In this document: positions 1 through 6,683 of the stretch, piece after piece | Numbering within the stretch: the first letter of the stretch is position 1 | How the letters are laid out: every line of letters begins with the position of its first letter | Assembly: GCA_031292735.1 (NCBI GenBank) | Contig: JARLGP010000232.1 | Coordinates: 1 to 26,972 of the forward strand | DNA: 26,972 nucleotides | Source: Holophaga sp. | GTDB taxonomy: Bacteria; Acidobacteriota; Holophagae; Holophagales; Holophagaceae | Reading direction: 5' to 3' | Program-made: the position numbers and the translations under genes | The notes under the pieces: generated by a model | Told to the model about the DNA's origin: nothing | The model's input: the letters and a program-made list of their open reading frames with translations, nothing else | Database searches by the model: none

Positions 1-34
1 AATCCGTTGGGTGCCGGCGTCTGGGCTGGGCACA

Positions 35-70
35 AGCAGCCGTAGCGGAGCGAGCTCCGCAACGGCTGCT
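35..70. repeat. 36-nt near-perfect inverted repeat before the DMT transporter gene
   Basis: The left arm AGCAGCCGT, one A, then GCGGAGC pairs with GCTCCGC, one A, then ACGGCTGCT. This is 16 of 17 possible pairs around a 2-nt GA centre. It ends 10 nt before the start codon at 81 and touches the candidate -10 box. It could be a terminator of an upstream gene outside the window (no T-tract follows) or an operator. The structure is seen directly; the role is inferred. Confidence 0.7.
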
Positions 71-75
71 AGAAT
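67..75 (+). promoter_or_regulatory. Extended -10 element (TGCTAGAAT), possible leaderless start
   Basis: TAGAAT differs from TATAAT by one base and is preceded by TGC, which gives an extended -10. It ends only 5 nt before the ATG at 81, so transcription would begin at or next to the start codon. No Shine-Dalgarno sequence lies between. No good -35 is visible; its place is taken by the inverted repeat at 35-70. Confidence 0.4.
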
Positions 76-80
76 CAACC

Positions 81-923
81 ATGGCTCTGCTGCTGGCCGG
101 TTTCGCGGCCCTTTCCTATGGGATCGCCGACTTCTGCGGCGGTTTCGCCGCGGGCAGAAGCCGGCTGCTGTCCGTCCTCCTGCTGGCGCAGTTGCTGGGC
201 CTGCTGGTGGCGCTGGCCGGGCTGGCCCTGATGCCCCATGGGCTGCCCTCCGCCCGGGACCTGATGTGGGGCTTCCTGGCCGGGCTGACCGGGGCCATGG
301 GCCTGTTCATGCTCTACGGGGGCATCGCCAAGAGCATCGTCGCCATCGTGTCGCCGGCCTCGGCGGTGGTGAGCGCGCTGCTCCCGGTGCTGTTCGGGCT
401 GCTGCTGGGGGAACGGCCCTCCACCCTGGCCGTGGCCGGTTCCGGACTGTGCCTGCCGGCCATCCTCCTGCTCACCTGGGAAGGCCGCGCCGGCGAACCC
501 GGCGGGAAGTCGGTGCGGTCCGCGCTGGTCTACGGCGTCCTGGCGGGGCTGGGCTTCGGCTGCTTCTTCATCGCCCTGTCACGCACCCATCCGGGGGCGG
601 GGCTGTGGCCCCTGGTGGCGGCCAGGGTGGCCTCGATCCTCGCCTTCGTCATCGCCCTGGCCTGGACCGGGCAGCCGTTCCGGGTGGGCCGGAACGCCTG
701 GGCCCCGGCCCTGGCGGCCGGCGGCGCCGACATGGGCGCCAACATCCTGTTCCTGCTGGCCTGCCAGTCGGGGCTGCTCACGCTGGTGTCGGTCATCGCC
801 TCGCTGTTCCCCGCCCCCACCGTGATCCTGGCGCGGGTCTTCCTGCGCCAGCGGCTCCCGGCCACCCGCTGGGCCGGGCTGGCGCTGGCGCTGGCCGGGG
901 TGGGGCTGATCAGCATCCGCTGA
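81..923 (+). CDS. EamA/DMT-family transporter, 10 membrane segments
   Basis: This 280-residue protein is almost entirely hydrophobic. Two related halves (roughly residues 1-135 and 148-280) form about ten membrane segments, the EamA/RhaT drug/metabolite transporter pattern, and the length is normal for the family. The second half has the typical ending, with an Arg-rich loop (ARVFLRQRLPATRWAG) before the last helix. Family members export or import amino acids, metabolites or drugs across the inner membrane, and the substrate cannot be read from sequence. The ATG at 81 gives a full first helix but has no ribosome-binding site; a -10-like box 5 nt upstream suggests a leaderless mRNA. It converges with the xanthine-dehydrogenase gene pair, with only 8 nt between stop codons. 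Confident on family, no call on substrate. Confidence 0.88.
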   Translation: MALLLAGFAALSYGIADFCGGFAAGRSRLLSVLLLAQLLGLLVALAGLALMPHGLPSARDLMWGFLAGLTGAMGLFMLYGGIAKSIVAIVSPASAVVSALLPVLFGLLLGERPSTLAVAGSGLCLPAILLLTWEGRAGEPGGKSVRSALVYGVLAGLGFGCFFIALSRTHPGAGLWPLVAARVASILAFVIALAWTGQPFRVGRNAWAPALAAGGADMGANILFLLACQSGLLTLVSVIASLFPAPTVILARVFLRQRLPATRWAGLALALAGVGLISIR

Positions 924-931
924 GCCGGGAC

Positions 932-3187
932 CTACTCCGGGTAGAGGGACAGCAGGCACTTCTGCGGCGTCATGGGGGCGTTCAGTTCCACCTTGAGCCC
1001 GGGGTTGAACGCCCGCATGGCCTGGAGGATGGCGAAATAGGCGCCGATCCCGTAGACCAGGGGGGGTTCGCCCACCGCCTTGGAGCCCAGCAGGGCCAGC
1101 GGATCCGGCTCGGAGGCCAGCGGGTGGATCTCCAGGACCTTGGGGGTGAAGTAGATGTCCGGCACCTTGTAGCTGGAAAGGGTGGCGTAGAGGTTCTTCC
1201 CGGTGGGGCCGTAGAGCAGTTCCTCGATGGTCATCAGCCCGATGCCCTGGACCAGGGCACCCTCGATCTGGCCGATGTCCAGGTCCAGGTTCATGCTGAG
1301 GCCCAAGTCGTGGACGATCTTCACCTGGTCGATCTCGTAGGTGCCGCGCAGGCAGTCCACGGTGGCGACCGTCACGGCGGTGCCGTAGACGTGGTAGGCG
1401 AAGGGATGGCCCTTCTCGGTGGCCTTGTTGAAGTGGATCACCGGGGTGGCGTAGTGCGCGTGTTCGGACAGGGCGGCGCGGTTCTCGTCCATGAGGTAGA
1501 CCAGGCGGTTCCAGTCCAGGCCGGTGCTTTCCCCGCGCAGCAGCACCATCCCGTCGCGCAGCTCGATGTCGCCCGGATCCTGGGCGCGCAGCTCCTGGGC
1601 GGCCACCCCCTTCATGCGGGCCAGGATGGCGCTGCAGGCCATGATGGTGGCCTTGCCGTTCAGGTCGGCGCCGGTGCTGGCCGCGGTGGGCGAGGCGTTG
1701 GCGATGCGCGTGGTGTTGGTGCTGTGCACGGTGATCATTCCGGGCGGGATGCCGAACGTGGCGGCCGCCGCCTGGACGATCTTGGTGTTGACCCCCTGGC
1801 CCATCTCGATGACGCCGGTGGTGACGCTCACCGAACCGTCGGTGTAGACGTGCACCAGCGCGCGCCCCTGGTTCAGGCTGGTCTTGGTGAACGACAGGCC
1901 GAAGCAGAGGGGGTAGAGGGCGAGCCCCTTCTTGAACAGGCGGTTGGTCCGGTTGAAGTCGGCCACCTCCCGGCGCATGCGGGCCAGCTCGAAGTCGCGT
2001 TCGGCGGTTTCCCAGCACTGCAGCGCCCGGCACCCCTGGGCCTTCTGCCCGTACGGGAATTCGTCGCCTTCCCGCAGCAGGTTGGGCTTCTGGATGGCCG
2101 CGGGATCCACCCCCAGCTGCACGGCCGCCTTCATGATGGCCGCTTCCATGGCGAACATGGCCTGGGGCGCGCCGAACCCGCGGAAGGCCGTGTTGGGGGG
2201 GAGGTGGGTGCGGCAGCTGTGGCAGGTGATCCGGGCGTTGGGCACGAAGTAGCTGGAGGTGCCGTGGAACAGGGTGCGCTCCAGCACGGCCATGGACACG
2301 TCGGCCGAGGCCCCGGCGTCCTGGTAGGCGGTCATCTGGTAGGCGCGGATCTTCAGGTCGCGGTCCAGCCCCAGCTTGAAATCGAAGGAATAGGGATGGC
2401 GCTTGCCGGTCATGCGCATGTCGTCGGCCCGGGACAGCACCAGCTTCACCGGCCGGTCCAGGAGATGGGCGCCCAGGGCCGCCAGGCAGGCCCAGGGCGT
2501 GGCCTGGTCCTCCTTGCCGCCGAAGCCGCCGCCGATGCGGTTGGTGTCCACCTCGATGCGGTGCATGGGGATGCCCAGCACCCGCGCCACCCCCCGCTGG
2601 ACGTACTTGGTGGCCTGGGTGGAGGAATGCAGCTTGACCCCGCCGTTCTCCGTGGGATAGGCGTAGGTTCCCTGGGTCTCCAGGTAGACATGCTCCTGGC
2701 CGCCCATTTCCGCCTGGCCTTCGACGATGTGCGCGCACTCGGCCCAGGCGGCGTCGACCGCCCCGATCTCGAAGGTGCGGGGCGGGCAGATGAAGCTGCC
2801 CGCGGCGTGGGCGGCCCTGGCCGTCACCAGCGGCGGCCGTTCCTCGATGTCCACCTTGATCCGCTTCCGGGCCCGGTTGGCCAGATCCTCGGAGCTGGCC
2901 AGCACCAGGGCGATGGGCATGCCCATGAAGTCCACTTCCCGGTCGGCGAACAGCTCCTCGTCGGGCAGGATGCTGCCGATCTGGTTCTCGCCGGGGATGT
3001 CCTTGGCGGTGAGGATGGCCGCCACCCCCGGGCAGGCCAGGGCCTCGGACAGGTCCACGGAGCGCAGCCGGCCGTGCGCCACCGGCGAGCCGAAGACGAC
3101 GCCGTAGAGGGTGCCTTCCATGACCGGGATGTCGTTGACGTAGATGGATCTGCCCCTGACGTGGTTGGCAGAGTCGATGTTGATCAT
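932..3187 (-). CDS. xdhB: Xanthine dehydrogenase-type molybdopterin-binding subunit
   Basis: A 751-residue molybdenum hydroxylase large subunit, which in xanthine dehydrogenases oxidises hypoxanthine and xanthine to urate with water as oxygen donor. Visible family motifs in order are GGQEHVYLE (162-170), the cofactor loop GGGFGGKE (219-226), FRGFGAPQ (335-342, with the Arg that positions the purine), EMGQGVNTKI (461-470) and GSKAVGEPPL near the C-terminus, whose Glu707 matches the catalytic base. The ATG at 3187 is chosen because a GGAGG lies about 8 nt upstream and the protein then starts at the conserved N-terminus; the frame stays open further upstream but reads as non-family sequence. The start overlaps the stop of the FeS/FAD gene as ATGA. 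No damage is seen here. Substrate specificity is inferred from motifs; a related aldehyde or nicotinate hydroxylase is less likely. Confidence 0.9.
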   Translation of the reverse strand: MINIDSANHVRGRSIYVNDIPVMEGTLYGVVFGSPVAHGRLRSVDLSEALACPGVAAILTAKDIPGENQIGSILPDEELFADREVDFMGMPIALVLASSEDLANRARKRIKVDIEERPPLVTARAAHAAGSFICPPRTFEIGAVDAAWAECAHIVEGQAEMGGQEHVYLETQGTYAYPTENGGVKLHSSTQATKYVQRGVARVLGIPMHRIEVDTNRIGGGFGGKEDQATPWACLAALGAHLLDRPVKLVLSRADDMRMTGKRHPYSFDFKLGLDRDLKIRAYQMTAYQDAGASADVSMAVLERTLFHGTSSYFVPNARITCHSCRTHLPPNTAFRGFGAPQAMFAMEAAIMKAAVQLGVDPAAIQKPNLLREGDEFPYGQKAQGCRALQCWETAERDFELARMRREVADFNRTNRLFKKGLALYPLCFGLSFTKTSLNQGRALVHVYTDGSVSVTTGVIEMGQGVNTKIVQAAAATFGIPPGMITVHSTNTTRIANASPTAASTGADLNGKATIMACSAILARMKGVAAQELRAQDPGDIELRDGMVLLRGESTGLDWNRLVYLMDENRAALSEHAHYATPVIHFNKATEKGHPFAYHVYGTAVTVATVDCLRGTYEIDQVKIVHDLGLSMNLDLDIGQIEGALVQGIGLMTIEELLYGPTGKNLYATLSSYKVPDIYFTPKVLEIHPLASEPDPLALLGSKAVGEPPLVYGIGAYFAILQAMRAFNPGLKVELNAPMTPQKCLLSLYPE

Positions 3188-4590
3188 TGGCAGGCCTCCG
3201 GCGTGACCGTATCGGGGGAGAAGCGCATGAGGTGGATCAGCAGCTGCTGCCGCAACAGGAGCCGCTTGTAGTCGCCGTCCCCGGGGTGCCGGCTGACCGG
3301 CGCGATCTCGGTCTGGGCGATGCGGTTGGCTTCCCGGAAGGTGGCGTTGTCGAGGGGCTTGCCGACCAGGTAGGCGCAGGTCCGGCCCAGATGGAGCACG
3401 GTCGGCCCCAGGGAGCCCGCGGCGAACGAGGCGCTGCGGACGACGCCCCGGTCCAGCTCGACGCGCATGGCCGAATTCACCGTCGCCATGTCCAGGTGGG
3501 TGCGCTTGCTGATCTTTTCGAAGCTGAAGCGGGTTCCCGGCCCCGGCAGGGCGAAGCTCACCTGTTCGATGATCTCGTCCGGCTCCAGGCGGCTCCGCTA
3601 GAAGCCGGTGTAGAACACCCGCAGCTTCAGCTGCCGCCGCTCGCCGGCGCGGGCCAGCTCCAGGGTGGCGTCGAGCCCCATCAGGATGACGCACAGGTCT
3701 CCCAGGGGCGAGGCGTTGGCCAGGTTGCCCCCGACCGTGCCCATGTTGCGGATGGACTTGGAGGCCATGAGCGCGAGGTTCTCGCCCAGGGCCGGAAGGT
3801 AGGCCCGAAGCGATTCGGATTCCTTGACCTGGGTCAGGGTGCAGGCCGCGCCGATGCGGCCGCGGCCGTCGGCCACCACGATCCGGCGCAGGGCGTCGGC
3901 CCCGGCCAGCGACCTCACCCCGGTCGCGTCATGGGCCCGGTCGAAGTCCTGGATCAGCAGGTCGGTGCCGCCGCCGATGAGGTAGCCGGAGACCGGGATC
4001 GTCCCGGGGCCCGGGGCGGCGAGGGCGCGCATCCGCTCGGGGATGGTCTGGAAATACTCGGGCAGGAACCCCTGCGCCACCAGCCAGGCCAGGGGCTCGC
4101 GCCGGTCCAGCGGCTGGACCCTGGCCACCAGGGCCTCGATGGCCCGCTTGATGGAGGCGTAGCCGGTGCACCGGCAGATGTTCCCCGACACCGCCTCGAT
4201 GGCGCGGTCCAGGGTCAGGGGCTGGTCCCCCAGGCAGAAGGCGTACAGCGAAAGGATGAAGCCCGGGGTGCAGAATCCGCATTGGGTGGCGTTCTGCTCG
4301 GCGAACAGGGCCTGGATGACCGTCAAGCGAGGGCCGTTGATCCCTTCGATGGTGACGATGTGCTTCCCGTCGGCGTTGACCAGGGGCATCAGGCAGGACG
4401 CCATGCCCTGGTAGCGCATGCGGCCGTCCACCCATTCGCCCACCAGCACCGTGCAGGCGCCGCAATCGCCCTCCCGGCAGCCGATCTTGGTGCCGTAGAG
4501 GTGCAGGTCATTGCGGAGGAAATCCACCAGCGCGCTGCCGGGTGGCAGTTCGGTCTGGATCGCTCTGTTGTTCACCATGAACGTCAGCAT
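3184..4590 (-). pseudogene. xdhA: Xanthine dehydrogenase FeS/FAD subunit, split by an in-frame TAG
   Basis: This is the electron-transfer subunit, partner of the molybdenum subunit. Residues 1-75 are a plant-type 2Fe-2S domain (Cys38, 43, 46, 66). Residues 95-150 are the second 2Fe-2S domain (Cys104, 107, 139, 141; QCGFCTPG and CRCTGY). From about 200 comes the FAD domain, with GGGTDLL and IRNMGTVGGNLANASPLGD. Codon 331 is TAG (3598-3600). The same frame then continues without another stop for 137 residues as the flavoprotein C-terminal domain and ends in the ATGA overlap with the next gene. Read through the TAG, the product would be 468 residues, close to the family norm; without readthrough, 330 residues lacking the last domain. 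The start at 4588-4590 has GGGAGG 8-9 nt upstream. This could be a pseudogene, a sequencing error, or amber readthrough; the sequence alone does not decide. Confidence 0.85.
3598..3600 (-). other. In-frame amber codon between the FAD domain and the C-terminal domain
   Basis: The reading is FYTGF, TAG, then RSRLEPDEIIEQVSF, all in one frame. Homologues carry one ordinary residue at this place in the linker (FFTGYRKT.L.PDEII-like), so TAG replaces exactly one codon and nothing is inserted or lost. A single-base change from AAG or CAG would suffice. Confidence 0.85.
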
Positions 4591-4795
4591 GGATTGCGCC
4601 TCCCGGATGGATTCTGCAGGGTAGGGCCACCCCAGGACGGCACCGTGGGAATGGCGATTCGAGTGTTGAGGAATGGGACAGGGCAAAGCCCATCGGGTGA
4701 TGGACCACCCGGGAGTGGAGCGTGTCCACTTCGTTCCTTTCTCGGCCAGGGTGCAAGCAACCCTAATCCTATGGATCCAGGGCTCCAATGCTACG
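4591..4795 (-). promoter_or_regulatory. Long structured 5' leader of the xanthine dehydrogenase operon
   Basis: About 205 nt separate the predicted transcription start from the xdhA start codon. Three perfect stem-loops follow one another at 4681-4691 (GGGC/GCCC, 3-nt loop), 4694-4711 (CGGGTG/CACCCG, 6-nt loop) and 4714-4730 (AGTGGA/TCCACT, 5-nt loop). A weaker hairpin lies at 4749-4763. I could not match it to the molybdenum-cofactor or purine riboswitch consensus. The inverted repeats are seen; a regulatory role is inferred. Confidence 0.4.
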
Positions 4796-4801
4796 AATGG
4801 A

Positions 4802-4831
4802 ATGATACCAAAAATTTAATTCACTATTCAA
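4802..4831 (-). promoter_or_regulatory. Sigma70-like promoter for the xanthine dehydrogenase operon
   Basis: On the minus strand TTGAAT (4826-4831) and TATCAT (4802-4807) are separated by 18 nt, in a distinctly AT-rich patch. Each box has four or five of six consensus bases. The -35 overlaps the stop codon of the small upstream gene, so that gene and the operon have separate transcription starts. Confidence 0.6.
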
Positions 4832-5121
4832 GAAAGGGCTTCATCGGGGGCGGTTTCCAGCCGCGGCAGGTGACCGGGAGTGACCTTGAAGGTCCCATCC
4901 TTGCGGCGTGTGATGATGACATCATCACGATCACCGCCGGACTGGCCGGGGCTGGGCTCGCTTTTGGATTCGGTCGGGGCGGGAACCGCCGGCCTGGAGG
5001 GTTTCGTCTGGCCTCTGGACAAGGCCGGCCGGGCAAGCACCAAGGTCGGCCAGACGCCCAGCGCGGCCCCCCATGCGCGTCCGGCCATGGAAGGCGTCCA
5101 ATGCTGGTTGAAAGTCGGCAT
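4828..5121 (-). CDS. Small, probably exported protein of unknown function
   Basis: This 97-residue product matches no family I recognise. Residues 12-33 (MAGRAWGAALGVWPTLVLA...) form a hydrophobic stretch after a short basic start, compatible with a weak signal peptide or membrane anchor. A Pro/Ser-rich linker follows, then a charged tail DDVIITRRKDGTFKVTPGHL that looks like a short beta unit. The ATG at 5121 is preferred: the in-frame ATG at 5151 lies inside the predicted -10 box, whereas 5121 sits about 22 nt after the predicted transcription start. The ribosome-binding site is weak (GTGGGG). It lies just upstream of the xanthine dehydrogenase promoter, in the same direction but with its own promoter. 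It may not be a real gene; support is the G/C-biased third positions in the second half plus the promoter. Confidence 0.4.
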   Translation of the reverse strand: MPTFNQHWTPSMAGRAWGAALGVWPTLVLARPALSRGQTKPSRPAVPAPTESKSEPSPGQSGGDRDDVIITRRKDGTFKVTPGHLPRLETAPDEALS

Positions 5122-5149
5122 GAATACCCCACGGTGCAAAAGGTAATTC

Positions 5150-5178
5150 ATAATTAATAGATTTGGACCAAAATTCAA
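5150..5178 (-). promoter_or_regulatory. Sigma70-like promoter for the small exported protein
   Basis: On the minus strand TTGAAT (5173-5178) is followed after 17 nt by AATTAT (5150-5155); TAATTA one base away is an alternative. The patch 5140-5180 is strongly AT-rich against a GC-rich background. It uses the same -35 word as the promoter at 4802-4831. Confidence 0.45.
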
Positions 5179-5336
5179 GGGAATGTGGGCGTTGGCTGGA
5201 TCGGGAACCTCTTCCATAGATATGCCATTTATCGATTGCCGCCGATGGCCTCTGGTTACCGGCCCGGCAGGGAGCGATGCCATGCCCGGCGGTTGCCCCG
5301 CCCCTTCAACCCATCCCAATCCCAGGGAGTCCTTCG

Positions 5337-6137
5337 ATGACAAACTCCAGATGGTCAACGGTCGTGGGCACGCGCCTCGGTTCCCGAGCCCTGCCGGCCA
5401 TGGTGCTGATCGCGGCGGGACTGCTGCCGGGCGCCAGCGCCAGGGCGGCGCACACCCTCGCCCGCGGCGCGAGCCTGCAGGTGGGCGACTGCCTCACCTC
5501 CAGCAACGGCAGGTTCCAGATGGTGGTGCTGCCCCATGGCAAGATCGCCATCTACCCGGTCCAGACCTCCGCGCCGTCCCGGCCCACGGCGCCCGGGGGG
5601 CCGATCCTGGCGCCCTTCCTCACCCCCATCTGGGAATCGGACAACGCCGGCGGCCTGGAAGGCATCGGCGCCCTTGAACTGCGGGAGGACAACAACCTCG
5701 TGCTCACCGACACCCTGCCCGACGGCAGGTCGGAACGGCGCTGGGAAAGCGGAACCGCCGGCAGGGGCGCCGAACCGGCCACCCTGGTGCTGGACGACCA
5801 TGGCATCCTCCATCTCTACAGCGCCTGGATCAGCATCTGGAGCACGCCTCCGCCGGTTCACCCGAGCGTCCCCGGCGCCGAGCTGGAATCCAAGGCCAGC
5901 CCTGTGGTTTCCGCCAGCGACGCCACGCCGCCGCCAGCCCCCGGGCCCGTTCCGGCCCCGCCGGGCTTCAGTGTCGGCGGAGGTTCCAGCAAGGTGACCA
6001 TCTCCCTGGCGCCCGGCACGAGCGCGCCGGCCGGGCCCGAAGGCTCCGGGGCGCCCCTGAGCTTCAGCGTCGGGGGCGGCTCCAGCAAGGTCAACATCTC
6101 CATCGGGCAGGACGGGAAAGACTGTGTCGTGATGTAG
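5337..6137 (+). CDS. Secreted bulb-lectin-like protein with duplicated C-terminal motif
   Basis: A 266-residue protein of unrecognised exact family. Residues 1-37 look like a long-N-region signal peptide ending ASARA. Residues about 45-170 have three spaced beta units (FQMVVLPHGKIAIY, ELREDNNLVLTD, TLVLDDHGILHLYS), each followed by a Trp-containing W.S segment. This is the pattern of bulb-type mannose-binding lectin (beta-prism II) repeats, though the sugar-binding QxDxNxVxY signature is degenerate. A Pro/Ala linker (about 171-209) leads to two copies of a 15-residue unit FSVGGGSSKV(T/N)IS at 210-224 and 242-256, and the protein ends DCVVM. The ATG at 5337 is chosen over 5277 because an AGGGAG lies about 8 nt upstream and the signal peptide then begins normally. 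It stands alone. Surface carbohydrate binding is an inference. Confidence 0.65.
   Translation: MTNSRWSTVVGTRLGSRALPAMVLIAAGLLPGASARAAHTLARGASLQVGDCLTSSNGRFQMVVLPHGKIAIYPVQTSAPSRPTAPGGPILAPFLTPIWESDNAGGLEGIGALELREDNNLVLTDTLPDGRSERRWESGTAGRGAEPATLVLDDHGILHLYSAWISIWSTPPPVHPSVPGAELESKASPVVSASDATPPPAPGPVPAPPGFSVGGGSSKVTISLAPGTSAPAGPEGSGAPLSFSVGGGSSKVNISIGQDGKDCVVM
5964..6104 (+). repeat. Two copies of a 45-bp unit in the lectin-like gene
   Basis: Positions 5964-6008 and 6060-6104 encode GFSVGGGSSKVTISL and SFSVGGGSSKVNISI. Thirteen of 15 residues are identical or conservative, and the differences in DNA are mostly at third positions. That suggests an older duplication kept by selection on the protein. 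Confidence 0.8.
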
Positions 6138-6165
6138 TTCCCGCAGCAGCTGCCTCGGCGCCCCT

Positions 6166-6181
6166 GGGGCCGAAAGGCCTC
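6166..6181 (+). terminator. Short GAAA-loop hairpin after the lectin-like gene
   Basis: GGGGCC, loop GAAA, GGCCTC gives a six-pair stem with one G-U pair, 28 nt after the stop codon. Only a GGTTT follows, not a proper T-tract, so terminator function is uncertain. Confidence 0.3.
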
Positions 6182-6223
6182 GGGGCGGTTTGGCTCGTCC
6201 CGGAGGGTCGAAGCGCAAAGGCC

Positions 6224-6631
6224 TTGGTTCCCGAACCCGGGGCCGCCACCGCGCTCAGTCTTTTGCGGTCGCCGGGAATCCCGGGGGAAAGGCCGAAAAC
6301 GTACCTCGAGGTGGAGCCCTTCCGGTTCGCCAACAGCTCCGAGGAGGAGCGCGTCCTGCTTCTGGAACTGGCCCCGGGCATGCTGCCCCGGCAGGCGGTG
6401 GTCCATACCGCCACCGCCACGGCCACCGTGCAGCTGGGCGGCGGCGTCACCATCAGCGTGCCCCCCGGGGAGGCCGTTGCCGTCTTCATGGGCCTGAGTG
6501 CCCGGACCCACCAGTTCGTCATCCTCGACGGGGCCGGCACCGCCGTGGACCGGAAAACCCACCGCTTCGTTCCCCCCCTGGGCGACGACCACGGCCATGA
6601 GATCACCCTGGAAGACTTCACCCTGGACTAG
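6224..6631 (+). CDS. Hypothetical protein, start uncertain
   Basis: I do not recognise this protein (135 residues from the TTG at 6224). From about 6299 onward the frame has almost exclusively G/C third positions and reads as a compact beta-rich domain: TYLEVEPFRFANSSEEERV, then alternating hydrophobic strands (VVHTATATATVQLG, VTISVPPGEAVAVFMG), and an acidic C-terminus ending ITLEDFTLD. Upstream of 6299 the codon use weakens, so the true N-terminus is probably near 6299-6311. There is no ATG. The candidates are TTG 6224, TTG 6263 and GTG 6311; the best-spaced purine-rich stretch (GGGGGAAAGG at 6283-6292) precedes an ACG at 6299. It follows the lectin-like gene on the same strand by 86 nt and may be co-transcribed. 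No signal peptide is visible. Confidence 0.5.
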   Translation: MVPEPGAATALSLLRSPGIPGERPKTYLEVEPFRFANSSEEERVLLLELAPGMLPRQAVVHTATATATVQLGGGVTISVPPGEAVAVFMGLSARTHQFVILDGAGTAVDRKTHRFVPPLGDDHGHEITLEDFTLD

Positions 6632-6683
6632 GCGGTCGGCGGCCGGGAAGGAGAGTCTGCGAATACTGGTTCCAGCAGCCCCA

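Noticed and set aside
11..3271. Very long open frame (over 1000 codons) opposite the xanthine dehydrogenase gene
   Set aside because: It is antisense to a gene with clear family motifs, and its translation is low-complexity Gly/Ala/Arg/His sequence. GC-rich DNA has few stop codons in such frames. The same applies to the long frames at 6498-9572, 8362-12480 and 14695-17814.
4591..4788. 66-residue N-terminal extension of the FeS/FAD subunit from an ATG at 4786-4788
   Set aside because: The frame is open, but it has non-family, Trp/His/Pro-rich sequence and codon use unlike the gene, and a proper ribosome-binding site precedes the ATG at 4590.
4591..4800. Known molybdenum-cofactor or purine riboswitch before the xanthine dehydrogenase operon
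   Set aside because: The conserved cores of these riboswitches could not be found by eye. The leader is kept as an unassigned structured region.
6126..6137. C-terminal CVVM resembling a eukaryotic CaaX prenylation box
   Set aside because: The protein has a bacterial export signal and nothing else suggests delivery into a eukaryotic host; four residues match easily by chance.
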